A stretch of DNA of 64,000 nt, from contig NC_089315.1 of the NCBI RefSeq assembly GCF_036669915.1, positions 30,948,131-31,012,130 of the forward strand, given 5' to 3'. The position numbers were made by a program, and so were the translations under genes. Of the stretch, positions 35,937 through 48,671 are shown one piece after another; the stretch's first letter is position 1, and each line of letters starts with the position of its first letter. This DNA comes from Pocillopora verrucosa (taxonomy: Eukaryota; Cnidaria; Anthozoa; Scleractinia; Pocilloporidae). The notes beneath the pieces were generated by a model that saw only the letters and a program-made list of their open reading frames with translations, did not search any database and was not told the origin of the DNA.

Positions 35937-38900
35937 CATAGATAAATTGTAGCATTTATACTCAAGTTTTTGTGATGCAAATAATAAAAGTGTAATATAT
36001 CTCTTGACCACTTTCTGTGCGATTTGCATGATAATAATGCGTTAAAAGAATAAATTAGTAGCGTAATTATTTATCAAACTCAGAAATTTCTAACCATCTC
36101 AATAAGTCACCAAACATTTCCAATGATAGACTCTCTATGTCAAAAATGGTCTTTGGAAACAGATGTCCTGATATGGCAATACATTTAGTACATGATGTTT
36201 TTAAATTTCTAGCAATGTGTTTTGCCGGTAACTGTCACGAAAACAATACCATAATCTTTAAAGTTACACCACTTATCATCCCACCACCAAGTAAGATGCC
36301 TTACATTATGTCTCACATTTGCAGAAGTCGCCTTGTTTAAAATTTGCCGATTCTCATTATAATTTTTTTGTTTTTGTAATTTAAATGAATAATCAGGGGA
36401 AATTAAAAAGCTCTAAGCTAACATACACATGTCGGTTTCCCGGTGAAAATAATTTCATTTATTGAAATTTGGGTAAAGCATGATAAGTTTTTGTGTTCTG
36501 GGGTTGTACATAAATCATATTTATTAGACCGGAAATAGAAATAAATAACTGAACGATTCCGTGAAAAAGCGTTGTCCTTTAAGTTTCAAAGTTGATAATG
36601 AAAAATACAATGACTCTCAAGTAATTTTATTTTAAAAATAACTGCTGTTACTATATTGTTTTGTTTTTTCTGGGGCTCATAGTTGATATTGTAAGCTTTC
36701 GTGGTCTTGTTTCCAGTTTGAGGCCACAATAGTAATTCTTGGATAGCGTAAAAATCGTGTTGTTCCTGATCCCCTTCAGAAAACCTCTGTCAAACTAATC
36801 AATCTAAAGCATTGTCAGTGGAATTGAACAATAAAAAGAAAGCTTCCCCCCTGACGATTATCACGCGTGTCTTCTCACGCGCATTAGCCTGGCGCGTGCA
36901 AGTCGACCAAATGCCGGATGCGCGCATGTATGGCAGCATACATTCTCCATGCAAGTGAGCAATGAAAAATAATGTGGTACTGACATAATATATGAGCTAA
37001 AAACGTGTATTTAATAACATGGTTATGACAGTTAAATTAACTGCATGATTATTATTTCTTGTCGGTAGTTGCATTAAGGGTAAAATGAAATAGGAAGAAG
37101 GAAGTTCATTTCCGCTGAAATTATTTTCTTACTTTTTGTCAAATTCTAAGCCTTTCACTGTAGGAATAAAATAACAATTGCCAGTGTCACTGTTGGAACA
37201 CTGCATTGAAATTAAAAATCACCTCATTAGGAACTGCAAAATGATACAAAATAAACTTGAGATGACTATGTAAGGAACTTACATTATTAAACATCTTCAC
37301 TTTGTTTTGCAGCAGTACGTGTCTGTGTTAACGAACTCAGGACGAACAGTATTTTGAGGCCGTAAGGTGAGTAAAAGGCGCGTGGGTTTTCATTAAAATC
37401 AGCGTGAAAAATGAAACTGTCTTATTCTTAAAACCTACTAAATTGGCTGAATATATACCCCATTTTGAAGAAAACGAAAAAGCGAAAAAAGCAGATGCGT
37501 GTGTTTAAATAATGTGATTTACGTAGTGAAAATTTTAATTTTTATGCTGGATGGCAACGAGTTGAACTTTAATCCCAAAATATTTTTCAGCCAAAAGAAA
37601 GAAAGAACTAGATCTCTATTTTAAAACAGCGTGGTTGAGAGACTGCGTAACTCGAAACCGTTAAGATCGCTCATCAAACTCGATTCGAATACGCCTTGGG
37701 TTGAGGATATGTATGTTTATACACATTTCTAATATCATATTTCACAAGTAGCTTTTTTTCACTCTATACAAGGTCTACGTGTGTAAACCACGCCAAAAAC
37801 GTGAGAACTGTCAAACGCTATGTTCTTCTTAAGTATCTGAGGTCAAGGGCAGATCTGCAATCGCATAATGCGTTGTTAACCAAGCTTGTATGCATGATCT
37901 AAAGTGTTAAAGGCGCAGTTGAACTCGCATGCAAAATACTATAATTCTCTAAAAGTATAATCTATAAGAGCCTCCTTCGAGCCAATGAGAAGCTCTGATT
38001 TAAAGTGCTTCTTCTACTGGCTGATGGATTGCGCAAAATATACGTTCTGACTCATAAATAAGGGATTTAAAACCCTGATATGTTATCAACAAAATCAATA
38101 GCAGAAATTTTACGTTAAAAAGAATATCATCCTGAAAAAGCTCGCGCAAGATAATGAAAACAGCGGTGAAATCCTTGCATTTGACAACAAAGTCACAAAA
38201 AAATCTAAATATCTCTGGAGAGCAAAGTTTTACACAACAAAATTTTTGTTTTTCGATCAACTCGAACACATGAAGACAATATGCAAATACTACAAAATCA
38301 TCGACCAAACTGCTTTTATTTCAATCATTTTTCGACACAGGAGACAATTCGTAAAGTGACACTATAAACGTGCGGCCAAGAAACGGCAATTAACGATCTG
38401 CATACACTTCTTATGATGCACTTTATTTTCCATTCATTCTTCGCGGATGAAAATATTCTGTGAGTTATTTTATGTCGCTTGTACCTTACACCGAGTTCAG
38501 AATTCGTCCGTCTTTCTAGAACTGACAAAAGTCAATCACAAAAGGAAGCGGCAAAGTGTTTCACACAAGAGAACAAAAAAGACTTGAAGAAAAAGGATGA
38601 CAGGTGACTGATAACTTCTCAAATAGTCTCTAATTGTCATTTTTGTCTTCATAAGAACAGAAAGGAAAATTCCATTTGATTCTATCCACTCCGGCTCGTC
38701 CAACTTCACAAGAGGACTTTCCATCAATTGGCATAAAAAAGTCCAAGAAATTATGTTAAGTTGACTACGAAAACTCCAGCCGACACCCTGACAGATGCAA
38801 AAGTGAGAAAGACTCTCAGGAGATAAGAGTGTTGTATTTACCCAGCTGTCGGATCACATTTAAACGCACTTCTACAACACAGAGGCCCTAATTTGAATAT

Positions 38901-38986
38901 ACGCGGTTCTTTCAACAAATCAAACTTACAGCGCAAAGTACAGAACCTGAAGCAACAGTCCATGAAATTCGACACAGGATAATACT
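35937..38986. other. Intergenic / upstream of adenosine-like GPCR
   Basis: No recognised gene. Three minus-strand frames of 63-102 codons (38000-38308, 38325-38528, 38536-38727) lie just before the GPCR; I see no family or splice continuity in them. A CpG-richer patch is at 36860-36950. Part of the last few hundred bases is presumably 5' UTR and promoter of the GPCR. Confidence 0.45.
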
Positions 38987-39970
38987 ATGGGCAACGATAC
39001 AGAACATAACCACAAATCTTGGGACGAAAAGAAAGCGGAATTACATGTGATACTCCTTTGCTCCGTGGTTTTAATTCTGGCCGCTATAATTGTAGCCGGA
39101 AATTCTCTGGTGATTGCTTCAGTTATTTCCAACAGAAGACTTCAGAGTAAGACAAGCGCGTTCATCACAAGTCTCGCGGTTTGTGATCTCATCATAGGTC
39201 TGGTGTTAATGCCACTTATTGTGGTCTCAAACACTCTAGGCCCTGCTGTACAAAACGGGTTGGATTACTGTCATGTTACTATCTCTGTAGCCATAATGCT
39301 TATGTTTAACTCGGTGGCAAATCTCGGTGCAGTGACCTTCGATCGCTTCTTGGCCGTGGTGGTTCCTTTACGCTACAAATCAATTATGACGAAAAGGGTT
39401 ATAGTACCAATCATCGCCTTTGTATGGATTTTTTCGACAGTTTTTGGATTCATACCTTTCATGGGTTGGCGTACTGTTGTGAAACCTAAGCCAGGCTCGG
39501 GGCTTTTTTGTCAAGTTCCACTGAATCTTGCGCCTGGTTATATCATTACAGTTTGTGTCGTAGGATTTCTTCCTTCCATCTTCGTACTAGTAGCGTATCT
39601 CAAAATCTTTCAGACTGCTTACCTTCACGAAGTAAGGATTGCAGCAGCTATTAACAGCGTTCTTCGCAACCAAACCGAACTCAAACTAAATATGATTAAG
39701 GAGATGAAGGCTGCTAAAATGGTAGCGCTCGTTCTTGGCGCGTTCATAATTTCGTGGGCTCCTCTGTATATTATCATGATTGTTGACATCGCCATGAAAA
39801 ATGCTGTGAACTCGTATATTTACGCGGGAGGAGTAATTTTCGCTACGCTAAACTCAGCACTGAATCCTGTTATTTATGCATCTATGAATTCTGAATTTCG
39901 AGACACATTTAGAGCGTTAATTCAATGCCAGAATGTGAATGCGAACAGAATTGCTCCAGGGCCAAGTTAA
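38987..39970 (+). CDS. Class A GPCR, adenosine-receptor-like
   Basis: Single-exon 327-aa seven-helix receptor. Conserved positions visible: N39 in GN of TM1, D67 in TM2, C95 at the top of TM3, D119-R120-F121 in place of DRY, W147 in TM4, C175 in the second outer loop (the partner of C95), P196 in TM5, the TM6 motif S-W-A-P (W257, P259), and NPVIY (N293-Y297) in TM7. The Lys-Glu-Met-Lys-Ala-Ala-Lys stretch before TM6 and the Gly-Trp after TM4 resemble adenosine receptors, which belong to the amine/MECA side of class A. Two NxT/S-type sites are seen, one near the N terminus (N3). The ligand is inferred only; other small-molecule receptors are possible. No intron is needed, which is common for cnidarian class A receptors. 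Confidence 0.9.
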   Translation: MGNDTEHNHKSWDEKKAELHVILLCSVVLILAAIIVAGNSLVIASVISNRRLQSKTSAFITSLAVCDLIIGLVLMPLIVVSNTLGPAVQNGLDYCHVTISVAIMLMFNSVANLGAVTFDRFLAVVVPLRYKSIMTKRVIVPIIAFVWIFSTVFGFIPFMGWRTVVKPKPGSGLFCQVPLNLAPGYIITVCVVGFLPSIFVLVAYLKIFQTAYLHEVRIAAAINSVLRNQTELKLNMIKEMKAAKMVALVLGAFIISWAPLYIIMIVDIAMKNAVNSYIYAGGVIFATLNSALNPVIYASMNSEFRDTFRALIQCQNVNANRIAPGPS

Positions 39971-42636
39971 GATTGCAGAGTAAACATCCAAAACCTCACA
40001 ATTTTTAGCTTCGGTTACTTTACATTCTAATGATGAACTTCCTATCTCTGGTTAATCATTTTTTGTCAGTATGCATGACCACAGAAATAGGGATAAAGAA
40101 CTATTCGAATCAACATATTTTTAAACAGAGTAGAAGTATTTTCAATTTTCCCATGCATTTTATGCAATACGAATTTCAACTTTTATTTTAAGACCAACTT
40201 AATAAATGAAATCTGTTGACCCCTGCCGAGATAGGGAGCGGCTTGTTATGAATAAAATTATTATATAAATTAGTGAGGTTTTTAAAGAAACTCCCCCAGA
40301 TTTCCAGCGGAGGAAAATAGCTCACCGAACTTTTTAAATTTAACGAGTAAATGATGAAGAAAAGAAATAGAGCAAACGGGATGTCATTTCTGTTCGGCCA
40401 GAAATGTTTATTTCCAAAACCACTTGAATTAAGTTTTAAGAATTAGAATGCAGATTGTTTTCTAAATTTCGACCAACTCTTTGTTTGTTTCTGAACCTAC
40501 AATGAGCTCATTTGGAAATAAAAAGGATTTATCCTTGCAATGTGCTCCTTTTGGAATTTTTGCCTGCACTTGAAAGTGAATTTTAGCTGATTTTAACAAC
40601 CGGCTTCACTTTCTTTCACTTTCGGTCAAATCATCTGTTTTAGTTGTGTTTAGAGAATTTCATGATACAAGATGCTAAATTTACCTCAAGACGATAAACA
40701 CTAAGAACGTTTCCCTTATTTGCAATTATACAACATTTTATTTTTATCAAAGATAACATGTTAAATTTGTACTCGGGTGGGTTAGTTTTTTGTCGCTGAT
40801 ACCGTCTCACATGGGCTCTTTGGGAAACATTTTCCTCAAAGTAGTGTTTTTTTTCTCTAGTATAACCTCAGTAAACAAGAAATCTTTGTGTATAAATCTC
40901 AGCACAGCTTGAGAGCAAAATTCAATTAATTTGTAGTATCCCGTGGCAAGCGAATCACCTTTATTGACACCATTGTCAACGCCTTGAGTCACAGTCCTCT
41001 TTTAATTAGTCAAATCGTTCAACTAAAGAAAAAAGGCACTTGATACTTTTCAAGAACAGGAAAAGACTAACATAAATTGGATATTATAAACTTCAAGTCT
41101 TTATTCTTATTTGTCTTCATTTTTTGAAAATGGTTACTGACAATAATCCCGGTACCAAGCTTATTTACTCTGTATGTTCTTTTATTTATTGGTTATCATC
41201 CATGCTTTCTTTGTCTTTCAAAGCTGAAAATTGTAGCCTCCAAAGTTTTGATCCTCTGAGACTGGAGGCTGGTGTGGATTTTAATTCGCAGAGAAAATGA
41301 AATATCATTAATCATTAAAACGAGGAGTGGAAGCAACTTTTAACTGAGTGATTGTTGACCTTAAGACGACGAGTCCACGAATCCTGCCTTGCCTGCAGAC
41401 CAGGCAAGACACAATTTCGTTGATACGTTACTCAATAATAATAACATACATTTATCCATCTTAAGAATTGGTATCGAATTTTCGGAAATTTCGCTGCCAG
41501 TCAATACTGCCTTTCAATTAATCCATCTCCCTTATCTTTTGAATGTACAAACATGAAGTAGAAGTGATTTTGTTTGTTCCAGCTTGTTAAACAAAGTAAA
41601 ATGGAGCTTTCTGTGGTCACTTGGAATTTTCAGCTGTCCTTTTATAAAAAATGGTTGAGGGAACATAAAAGCCGGAACTCAATTAATAAAAAATGAAATG
41701 CAATAAACTCCGAACATGCACACGACATTTTCATATGTTCTTGAGTTCCTTCGATCACAAATGGAATTAGATTCAAATTAAAAAACGAGACCTTACCTTC
41801 GAATTCGTATTTTTCTGCCTGGCCATGAGTGCATGAATATGATAGATAAATCGAGCGAGAACAATTTTACATGCACCTTTTGGTGTAGCTATCTTTGGTG
41901 GATCATCATTATTAATATTATTTAAATAGTTCCTTTCATCTCGTTCAGTTCGCCGACGAAGTATGCCCCTCTTTGTCGAAATTTTTCTTTCAAAAAGTTC
42001 CATGACTAAACGATACTTTTCTCCTAATTAATGTTTTTTTCCATTTCCTTGGCTTCCCTAAACAAAGTCATTAGGGTTTCTTTGACTTTAATCGAAGTAA
42101 AGGGACGCTTCTGAATACGAGAATCACTTTTCCATAAATCTTACTTCCTTGTAAGATACCTATCAGATTTCTTCTTCTGAGTAAACAGTGTACCTGTATC
42201 ACTAAAAAAAATTGACTTGCTTGTCATCGATGATGTGTGGGGTGAATTTCCTTCCTCAGTTTTTATTGGAAAAAACCCTCATAACACGTTTGAGGCTCAA
42301 GGCTCAACCAGAAATTGAACTCGATTAACCAACATCGTGTGTCATTTCTTTAGCTTATCAATTGATCTTTCTGCTGATATTTTTCTCCTGTCTTCTGTTC
42401 ATGCTTTGACGGGGCAAAATCTCGATGATTTAAAAGCACAAATTGGAAAACAAAACGAACCATAAGAACCAAAAGAAGTGCATCAGGGATGATCGTCATC
42501 AAATTCCAACTTAGAATTAGGGTGAAAGTAAAGGCTGGTTTAAACGTCTGTTGTGTGGTGTAGGCAGACTGGCAGGTCCTGCATGTTCTTCGAATGTGTC
42601 AGACTGGGGTTTTTACCTTGCTCTTAGGGCTCGTTC
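39971..42636. other. Intergenic, no gene recognised
   Basis: 3' flank of the adenosine-like GPCR and spacer. Only short random-looking frames are present. Confidence 0.45.
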
Positions 42637-42850
42637 TTGTTTTTTATCATATTCGACGATAAAAGAAAAGTTTTTTTTGTGTGGTTTTCCCGCGCGCGCC
42701 AGTCTATCGCGTCCTATTTAAGTGAAAACAAACTTTTCGAATTTTTTCAAAACTTAGTCAGTAGTCGTATGATAAATTGCTTATTGACTGAGTTAGGTCG
42801 GGCCGGAAAATATATGGCTCTCATTTCATGACCTTGAAACGAACAGAAAT
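42637..42850. repeat. Probable dispersed-repeat remnant
   Basis: The stretch around cttattgactgagttaggtc and gggccggaaaatatatggct is familiar to me as a multicopy motif of anthozoan genomes. It can be read as a 64-codon frame but resembles no protein. Borders are approximate. Confidence 0.35.
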
Positions 42851-43024
42851 GTCCTAAAATCGCACGGAGCAAAAATGTTCAAAAAAAAGGCGAAGATGTT
42901 TAATCCACACACTATCCTCTCACATTCATTAGAATTAAAGATAGCGGTCGTTAAAGATAGCGTTCAGTCCTGCAATTTCGTCTGCTCTTAATTTCTCTTT
43001 AAAACATTGCAATACCGCCCAAGT

Positions 43025-43283
43025 TTTCTAATGTTGTTGATGTTCCTAATTTCTCGAACTCTTTTGTCAATCCAGTTGCGTATGAATTTAGAATTTCTGA
43101 GTTTAAACGCGCGCTTATCATGTGCTGCACTAGGAGGGAAAAATCCGCGAACACGAAACGACCTGAAACAGTGAATTGTGCTCTTACAGTTTTGTCTCGA
43201 AGGCAGAGTGAGATATAATACGAAACACTGCTATTCGCCTTCAAGAAGCATTTGAACAAGAAGCTATGGACACTAAACTTTAA
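43025..43283 (+). pseudogene. GPCR relic (TM7 and tail only)
   Basis: The plus strand reads NFSNSFVNPVAYEFRISEF followed by a basic tail, matching TM7 (NSFVNPVIY) and tail of the intact GPCR at 44413-45393. The reading breaks soon after, but the fragment ends with a Thr-Lys-Leu-stop similar to the end of the intact gene. No TM1-TM6 lies in front of it, so it is a truncated duplicate. Confidence 0.75.
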
Positions 43284-43619
43284 CCATATGGGACAAGAGA
43301 ACTTAATCAGCGTTGAAACTAAGTAACAGAATACTTCCTGGTAGAAGAGCTGAGCATCGTCTACTTGCAAACCACGCTATTGACTGGGACATTGCGTATT
43401 GCCTAACCTACAGCACCAACTCTTGTCAACGAATGACTATGAAAAGCTAGGGTATACTAACTTAAAACAGACACTCCCCAACAGGTGTCAATAACTACCG
43501 GCAGCATACAACAACTTATTCAGTCACGAAATTTACACCACATAAGAACCAAACGTAACGCCCTAATGTTACCGACCGATCGAAACTAAACAAAAACGAC
43601 CGATTTACATTCTCTTGAC

Positions 43620-43795
43620 TCACATTCGTTCAGACGAAAGGCTAATGCTCGAAACGTTAGCTTTTAAACTCTCAACGGCGGCCAATTTACGTTATCAATT
43701 CAGTTTAAAATACTAAATTATCCTGTTACACTCTCCCATCCGACGCAGCACCACAGTTTCTTTAGAGACTTACCCCCTTTATCCATTTACGCCGG
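43620..43795. repeat. Dispersed repeat copy
   Basis: Contains cgaaaggctaatgctcgaaa, cggcggccaatttacgttat and cgacgcagcaccacagtttc in the same order as the copies at 28487-29286, ending in the same cttaccccctttat type sequence. Confidence 0.7.
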
Positions 43796-44412
43796 TTGAG
43801 TATTATAGCCCATAGCATAATGGTTCAACTGACCAATCAGTTTACAAGAACCGGACTCACAACACTCCACCTTGTGTTACTTGTAGGAAGTGGATAGGGA
43901 TGAATCAAGATATTGTATAAAGTCAATATTGAGAAGTGCTCAGTTTCTATTGGTGAACTATGAGGGGATCAAATGGATCAACTGTTTCATTGAGCATCAT
44001 TCGACTTTAAAGCGACAGACCGTCAGATATATGAGTCGTATATAAAACATTTCTTTAAAAAGAATTTTTTTTTTGTCCGACTATTAACTAAAGTGAGAAG
44101 AAGTATAATGAATTTGGAATATGAAGGCAGCAAATTTCAATTAAAAGCGATCAAATTTTCCGTGAAATACAGAATAAAAACTACGCCTTTCAGTTTCATA
44201 TTTGACTTTAAGTTAGTTCTCTCCACCAATGAAATTGTGACATCTTGTCACCTGTACAGTGCTTATCTTCTTCAGAAAATGTACTGCCACTTACGATGTT
44301 AGTACTCAGTGTTGGCAGACCTGCGCTCGTTTTCTTTGGATCACCTCGCTTTCTTTTTTAAAATTCCGTTGATTGCAGACCTCTGCATAACTTTTTTTCT
44401 TACGCCAAGAAA

Positions 44413-45393
44413 ATGAGCAACACTTCGTTTTCCAAGGCAGAAGGTATCGTGTTTTGCAGCGCCTTCTTTTTGACGTCTGTTCTGATCGTCGCGGGAAACT
44501 TGCTTTCTCTTGTCCTCTGTGTCCGTACCAAAGCACTTAGGAAGAAAAGTTTCTTTCTTATCATCAACATGACGTTTGCAGATTTGATGCTTGGAGGTTT
44601 GACTCTTCCTATTTACACATACATTGTAGGAGCCACGCTGTATCCGCTTTGGACATTTAATTATGTTTTTGATTACAAGGCCGCCACGTTTTTCCACTTA
44701 ATCGCTGATACCCTGTTTGTGTTCGCCTCCTTGCTTTCTGCAACCTTTATATCCTGTGAGAGATTTTACGCCACGTATCAGCCGCTTAAACACCGAACAT
44801 TGTCAACGAATACATACAGCATCACCATTTTCATGCTATGGATACTGGCTGTCTTAGTGGCAACATTACTGATCGTGTTAAAAGAGCTACAATCAGTAGA
44901 ATATGCAATTTACGTGGCAGTTCCCTTTACTCTAACTCTAATGATCATCATATGCGTTTGTAACGTCGGTATATGGAGACAATTCCAACACGCAAGTGCC
45001 GCTTCACAACAAAAAAACAGAGACTCGCAAAGAAAACGTTTTACAAAAACCTTGGTGTTTATATCTACTTTTACTTTAATATGTTGGCTTCCTTTCCTTG
45101 TCATGAACATTTTAATGGTTTTATATGACGATGCAATATCGTTGAGGTTTTACTTAATGGCAAACATTCTAAATTATTCCAATTCTTTTGTAAATCCAGT
45201 TATCTATGTACTAAGAATCCCTGAATTTAAACAAGCGCTTAGTTCAATTAAGCTGCGGCAAAAGAGAAATGCAGCCATGAAACTGGAACGAACTAGAAAA
45301 GGAAGACAAGTGACAGAGCCAAGAATATTACAAACCGCTGCCAGTCATTTTCAAGGGCTTCTTGAACAGGAGGATAAGGAGACCAAACTTTAA
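44413..45393 (+). CDS. Orphan class A GPCR (cnidarian-type)
   Basis: Single-exon 326-aa seven-helix receptor. Visible landmarks: N29 (GN in TM1), D57 in TM2 (FADLMLG), E116-R117-F118 instead of DRY, W143 in TM4, C-W-L-P in TM6 (W225, P227), and NPVIY in TM7 (N261-Y265). It lacks a cysteine at the usual TM3 top position (about residue 92) and in the short second outer loop, so the common class A disulfide is missing; melanocortin and lysolipid receptors share this trait. NTS near the N terminus can be glycosylated. The basic C-terminal tail is about 55 residues. Relics at 43025, 46275, 48157 and 48672 are related, so this is the surviving member of a local family. The ligand is unknown. Confidence 0.88.
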   Translation: MSNTSFSKAEGIVFCSAFFLTSVLIVAGNLLSLVLCVRTKALRKKSFFLIINMTFADLMLGGLTLPIYTYIVGATLYPLWTFNYVFDYKAATFFHLIADTLFVFASLLSATFISCERFYATYQPLKHRTLSTNTYSITIFMLWILAVLVATLLIVLKELQSVEYAIYVAVPFTLTLMIIICVCNVGIWRQFQHASAASQQKNRDSQRKRFTKTLVFISTFTLICWLPFLVMNILMVLYDDAISLRFYLMANILNYSNSFVNPVIYVLRIPEFKQALSSIKLRQKRNAAMKLERTRKGRQVTEPRILQTAASHFQGLLEQEDKETKL

Positions 45394-46274
45394 TCAAAAA
45401 AGATAGCCACCAGCAACAAAACCGCAGAAACGGGACGACAAAGAAATGCAACGAAAAATTGGTTTAGTAAACTGATGTTTATACAAAGTCCTCTGTCATA
45501 TTTCAAACACTTTTCAATAAGAATCTGATCAGAGCAAAGCGAGAGCAACACGGCAAATGACCTTTAACCATTGTCTTTGGAAAGCTGGTTTGCAAACTCT
45601 TCTCGAGAGTTTTCAACAGTAAGTGACACCTTACAATTTAAATGACCTATTCATGACATCAGCGATACAAATGAACCGAACTAGACAAACTTATTTTACC
45701 CACGGAATAATACCAATTAACCATACCAGACATACATTACTTAAGCTAATGGCATGAGAGCGGCCAAAAACAATTGAATTTTGGTACGATACACATAATT
45801 GCGAATGTGGATATTTCTGGTACATATTATCACTGGATAATTCGACACAATTTTTCGATATCAATCGGATCTGTGAATTTATTCTTTTTCTCTCTTTCAC
45901 TTACTCAAGCATTTGGCACTTTTTTCATGTAAAAACTGGCCTAAAACACACACATTTCCTTTATCATTCTTGCGTAACCAAATAATAACGAAACAGATGT
46001 AGATACCTTAAACTATAAAATATGGTCACAATGCTTCCTTTCAATAGACTGAAGTAAACTTCCACCAATAACAATGAAATAAAGGAAAAGGAACCGACAT
46101 ATATACTACTGTTATTGTGTAAATTACTTAGCTGTTAGTGAGGAACACTCACGTAAAGCGTTATCATTCTGCTTCGTTAATAAAACTTTGCGATCTTCGT
46201 CTTTGAAATACCACTTGCTTTCATTTTTCGTTTTTTACACAAGTCTGACAAATACGTCTGGATCATCAAGAATA
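45394..46274. other. Spacer between GPCR and GPCR pseudogene
   Basis: 3' flank of the orphan GPCR, with a possible poly(A) word near 45518, and the former upstream region of the pseudogene. No gene is recognised. Confidence 0.45.
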
Positions 46275-47251
46275 ATGTCTTCTAAGGCAGAGGGCATCAC
46301 TTTGTGCAGCGCTTCTGTGTTGGCATCTGTTAATTGTTTCAGGAAACTCGCTCGTTCTTGTTCTCTGCGCAGTCAACAGGACATTGCATAAAAAAGGTTT
46401 AATTCTAGTCATCTACATAACGTTTGCGGATTTGATGCTAAGAGCTTTGAGTCTGCCCATTTTCATTTAGTATCTTGGACTGAACAATCCCGGGCTTTGG
46501 ACTGTAACATACATTTCCTCGTCTCTTGAGATATTTTTCAAATCCGTTGACACCCTTTTCACGTATGCTTCGTTACTCTCTGCAGTCTTTATATCCTGAG
46601 AAAGATTCTACGCAACATACCGGCCGTTTTGTTACAGGAAATTATCGATGAGCACGTACTGCATCATCATTTTTACATTTTGGATATTAGCAACTTTAGT
46701 ATCCACTATATATATCAAGTTAACGTATCTGGCCTCAGTTAAACATTATATGTATGCATCAGTCATCTTTTTTAGTCTCACAATGATCATATGTTTTTCA
46801 GTGCAACATTGGTATTTGGGGAAAATTTCAAAACGGAAGAGTCGGTTCACAACAGCAAAACAGAGACCCTCGAAGTAAAAGTTTCACAAATACTTTGCTG
46901 TTTGTTTCCGGTTTGACGTTAATATGCTGGCTTCCTTTAAAAATTTGTAATTTTTTTTAAATATGTAGTTGAGATCGGATCAATACCTTGGAATTTTTAT
47001 TTGATGGTGAATAGTTTAAGTTATTCCACTCTTTTGTCAATCCAGCTGTGTATGCAGTCAGAATTTTTGAGTTTAACAAAGCCCTTCGTTTATGTCGCAC
47101 CGGGCGGGTAACAGGCATAATCACGGACCGACCTGAGGGAGGAAATTGCGGGAAAGCGGTTTTGACGACGACAACAGAGCTAAGAATGTTACCAAGCGAT
47201 TCTAATTTAAGGAGTCTTCGTCGACTGGTGCTAGAGCAGGATGTTACATAG
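46275..47251 (+). pseudogene. Full-length class A GPCR pseudogene
   Basis: Collinear with the intact GPCR at 44413 but broken. It starts with ATG at 46275 (M-S-S-K-A-E-G, like the intact gene), then an indel in TM1 shifts the frame. There is a TAG in TM2 after LSLPIFI at about 46469, a TGA where the intact gene has the Cys before ERFYA at about 46597, another frameshift in TM5, and a TAA in TM6 after CWLPL. TM7 (SFVNPAVYAVRI) and the tail to the TAG-type stop at 47251 are readable. An AATAAA remains at 47431. With four or more breaks it cannot make a receptor. Confidence 0.9.
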
Positions 47252-48156
47252 ATACTCGACTTTAACCAGCTGGAAAAGAAAAACAAGCGGAGAATCAAAG
47301 ATAAGTGAGAGCGGTAGATCAGTAATTTGTAAAGAGAGTTTTCCACTTTGATGTTGCGATAGTACCCTTTATTATGATTTTTATTGCGTTGATTGTGTAT
47401 GCAAATAAGGTCTGAATGTGATTCTGGCATAATAAAGATTGTTTTTTACGAATCTGAGTATGATATCCTGCCTTGAAAAAATTAATTAATACTCGTTCAG
47501 ATATGAACTGGAATCAACTGGATCCTTAACGATTGAACGTGGTGATACAGAAAAGACACAAAAAATGAAAATTTGAATTTAAATTATGATTCCAATGATG
47601 AAACAGCACAGCGTCTGACAGAATTAACATATTTGCAATTAAGCTGCATAACAGTATTCGGGAAAAATTGGGCGCCAAAAAAGGTACCTGAGTTTAACAT
47701 TATACTGACTTAGAGAAAAACGACATACGAGTTTATTGTTTACAGGAAAAATGCAAAATGGGTGAGTTGCTGGTTTTGAGGAAGACATAAGTGACAAGAA
47801 CTTCCCGTCACCTCTAAGATCGATGTGGATATAGGGAAATTAAGAGATAATACACTCGAGACGCCCAATATTTTATATCCATCAAGATGACCCAAAAATT
47901 AAGCGCATATAATTTTAAAAGGAGACATTCACAATGGACTGACTTGCCATGATCCCTCTGACGCAAGTTGTCCTCAGCTGTCAGTCTTACTCCACCATTA
48001 TAAATCCAGCTGTTCTTCGATACTATGAATTGTTTAGCAGGAAAATGACATGATTAAACATATGTCGTGGACATAAAATGCGTTCATCGGTCCTTATTCA
48101 TGTGCTACTTAATCGTTCATATCGATCAATTTTGTGCCCACCTTTTTATTATATAC
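47252..48156. other. Intergenic, no gene recognised
   Basis: Former 3' flank of the pseudogene with an AATAAA at 47431-47436. Nothing else is recognised. Confidence 0.45.
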
Positions 48157-48210
48157 AACCTTTATATCGTTTGACAGATTTCACGTCACGCCTTGGCCTT
48201 TTAACCACTA
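48157..48210 (+). pseudogene. GPCR relic (TM3 end / DRF region)
   Basis: Reads TFISFDRFHVTPWPFNH and then a stop, matching the TFISCERFYATYQPLKH region of the intact GPCR. Only this piece is left. Confidence 0.6.
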
Positions 48211-48671
48211 AAAATAATTACACTTTCAAGTCTGAAAATGACTCCGCATGAAGATTTAGTCTCACCTGTCTCAAGTTATATTAGTATAATATGATACCAT
48301 TTAAAAAAATGTCGTCCTAAAATTATCAGTTTTCGGCCAGCATTATGATCTGTCCAATTTGAGGTCTACATACATTTATAAACGCCACTCGACGGCAGTG
48401 CGGCTGCAGGAAATAGATTTTATTTGATCAAACGAGCGTTCAATTTGGCCATTCCCCAAATATCTGGATATTTTTTGGAAACAGCGCTACTGAAACCTCA
48501 TATTATCCTTGACCCATGTATTTCAGTTCTTGAAATGCTACTTAATTTACCGCTTGCTTCAGTAATCTATTAGTAAGGCAACATGAAAAGTTGCATCCGT
48601 GATCTCTTGAAATTCGTTTTTGTTGTCCTTACGTCTCCACATCACGAAGACAATCCCACACATATATAAAA

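Noticed and set aside
38000..38727. Three minus-strand frames before the adenosine-like GPCR
   Set aside because: No recognised domain, no GT/AG borders linking them, and they lie where the GPCR promoter and leader are expected.
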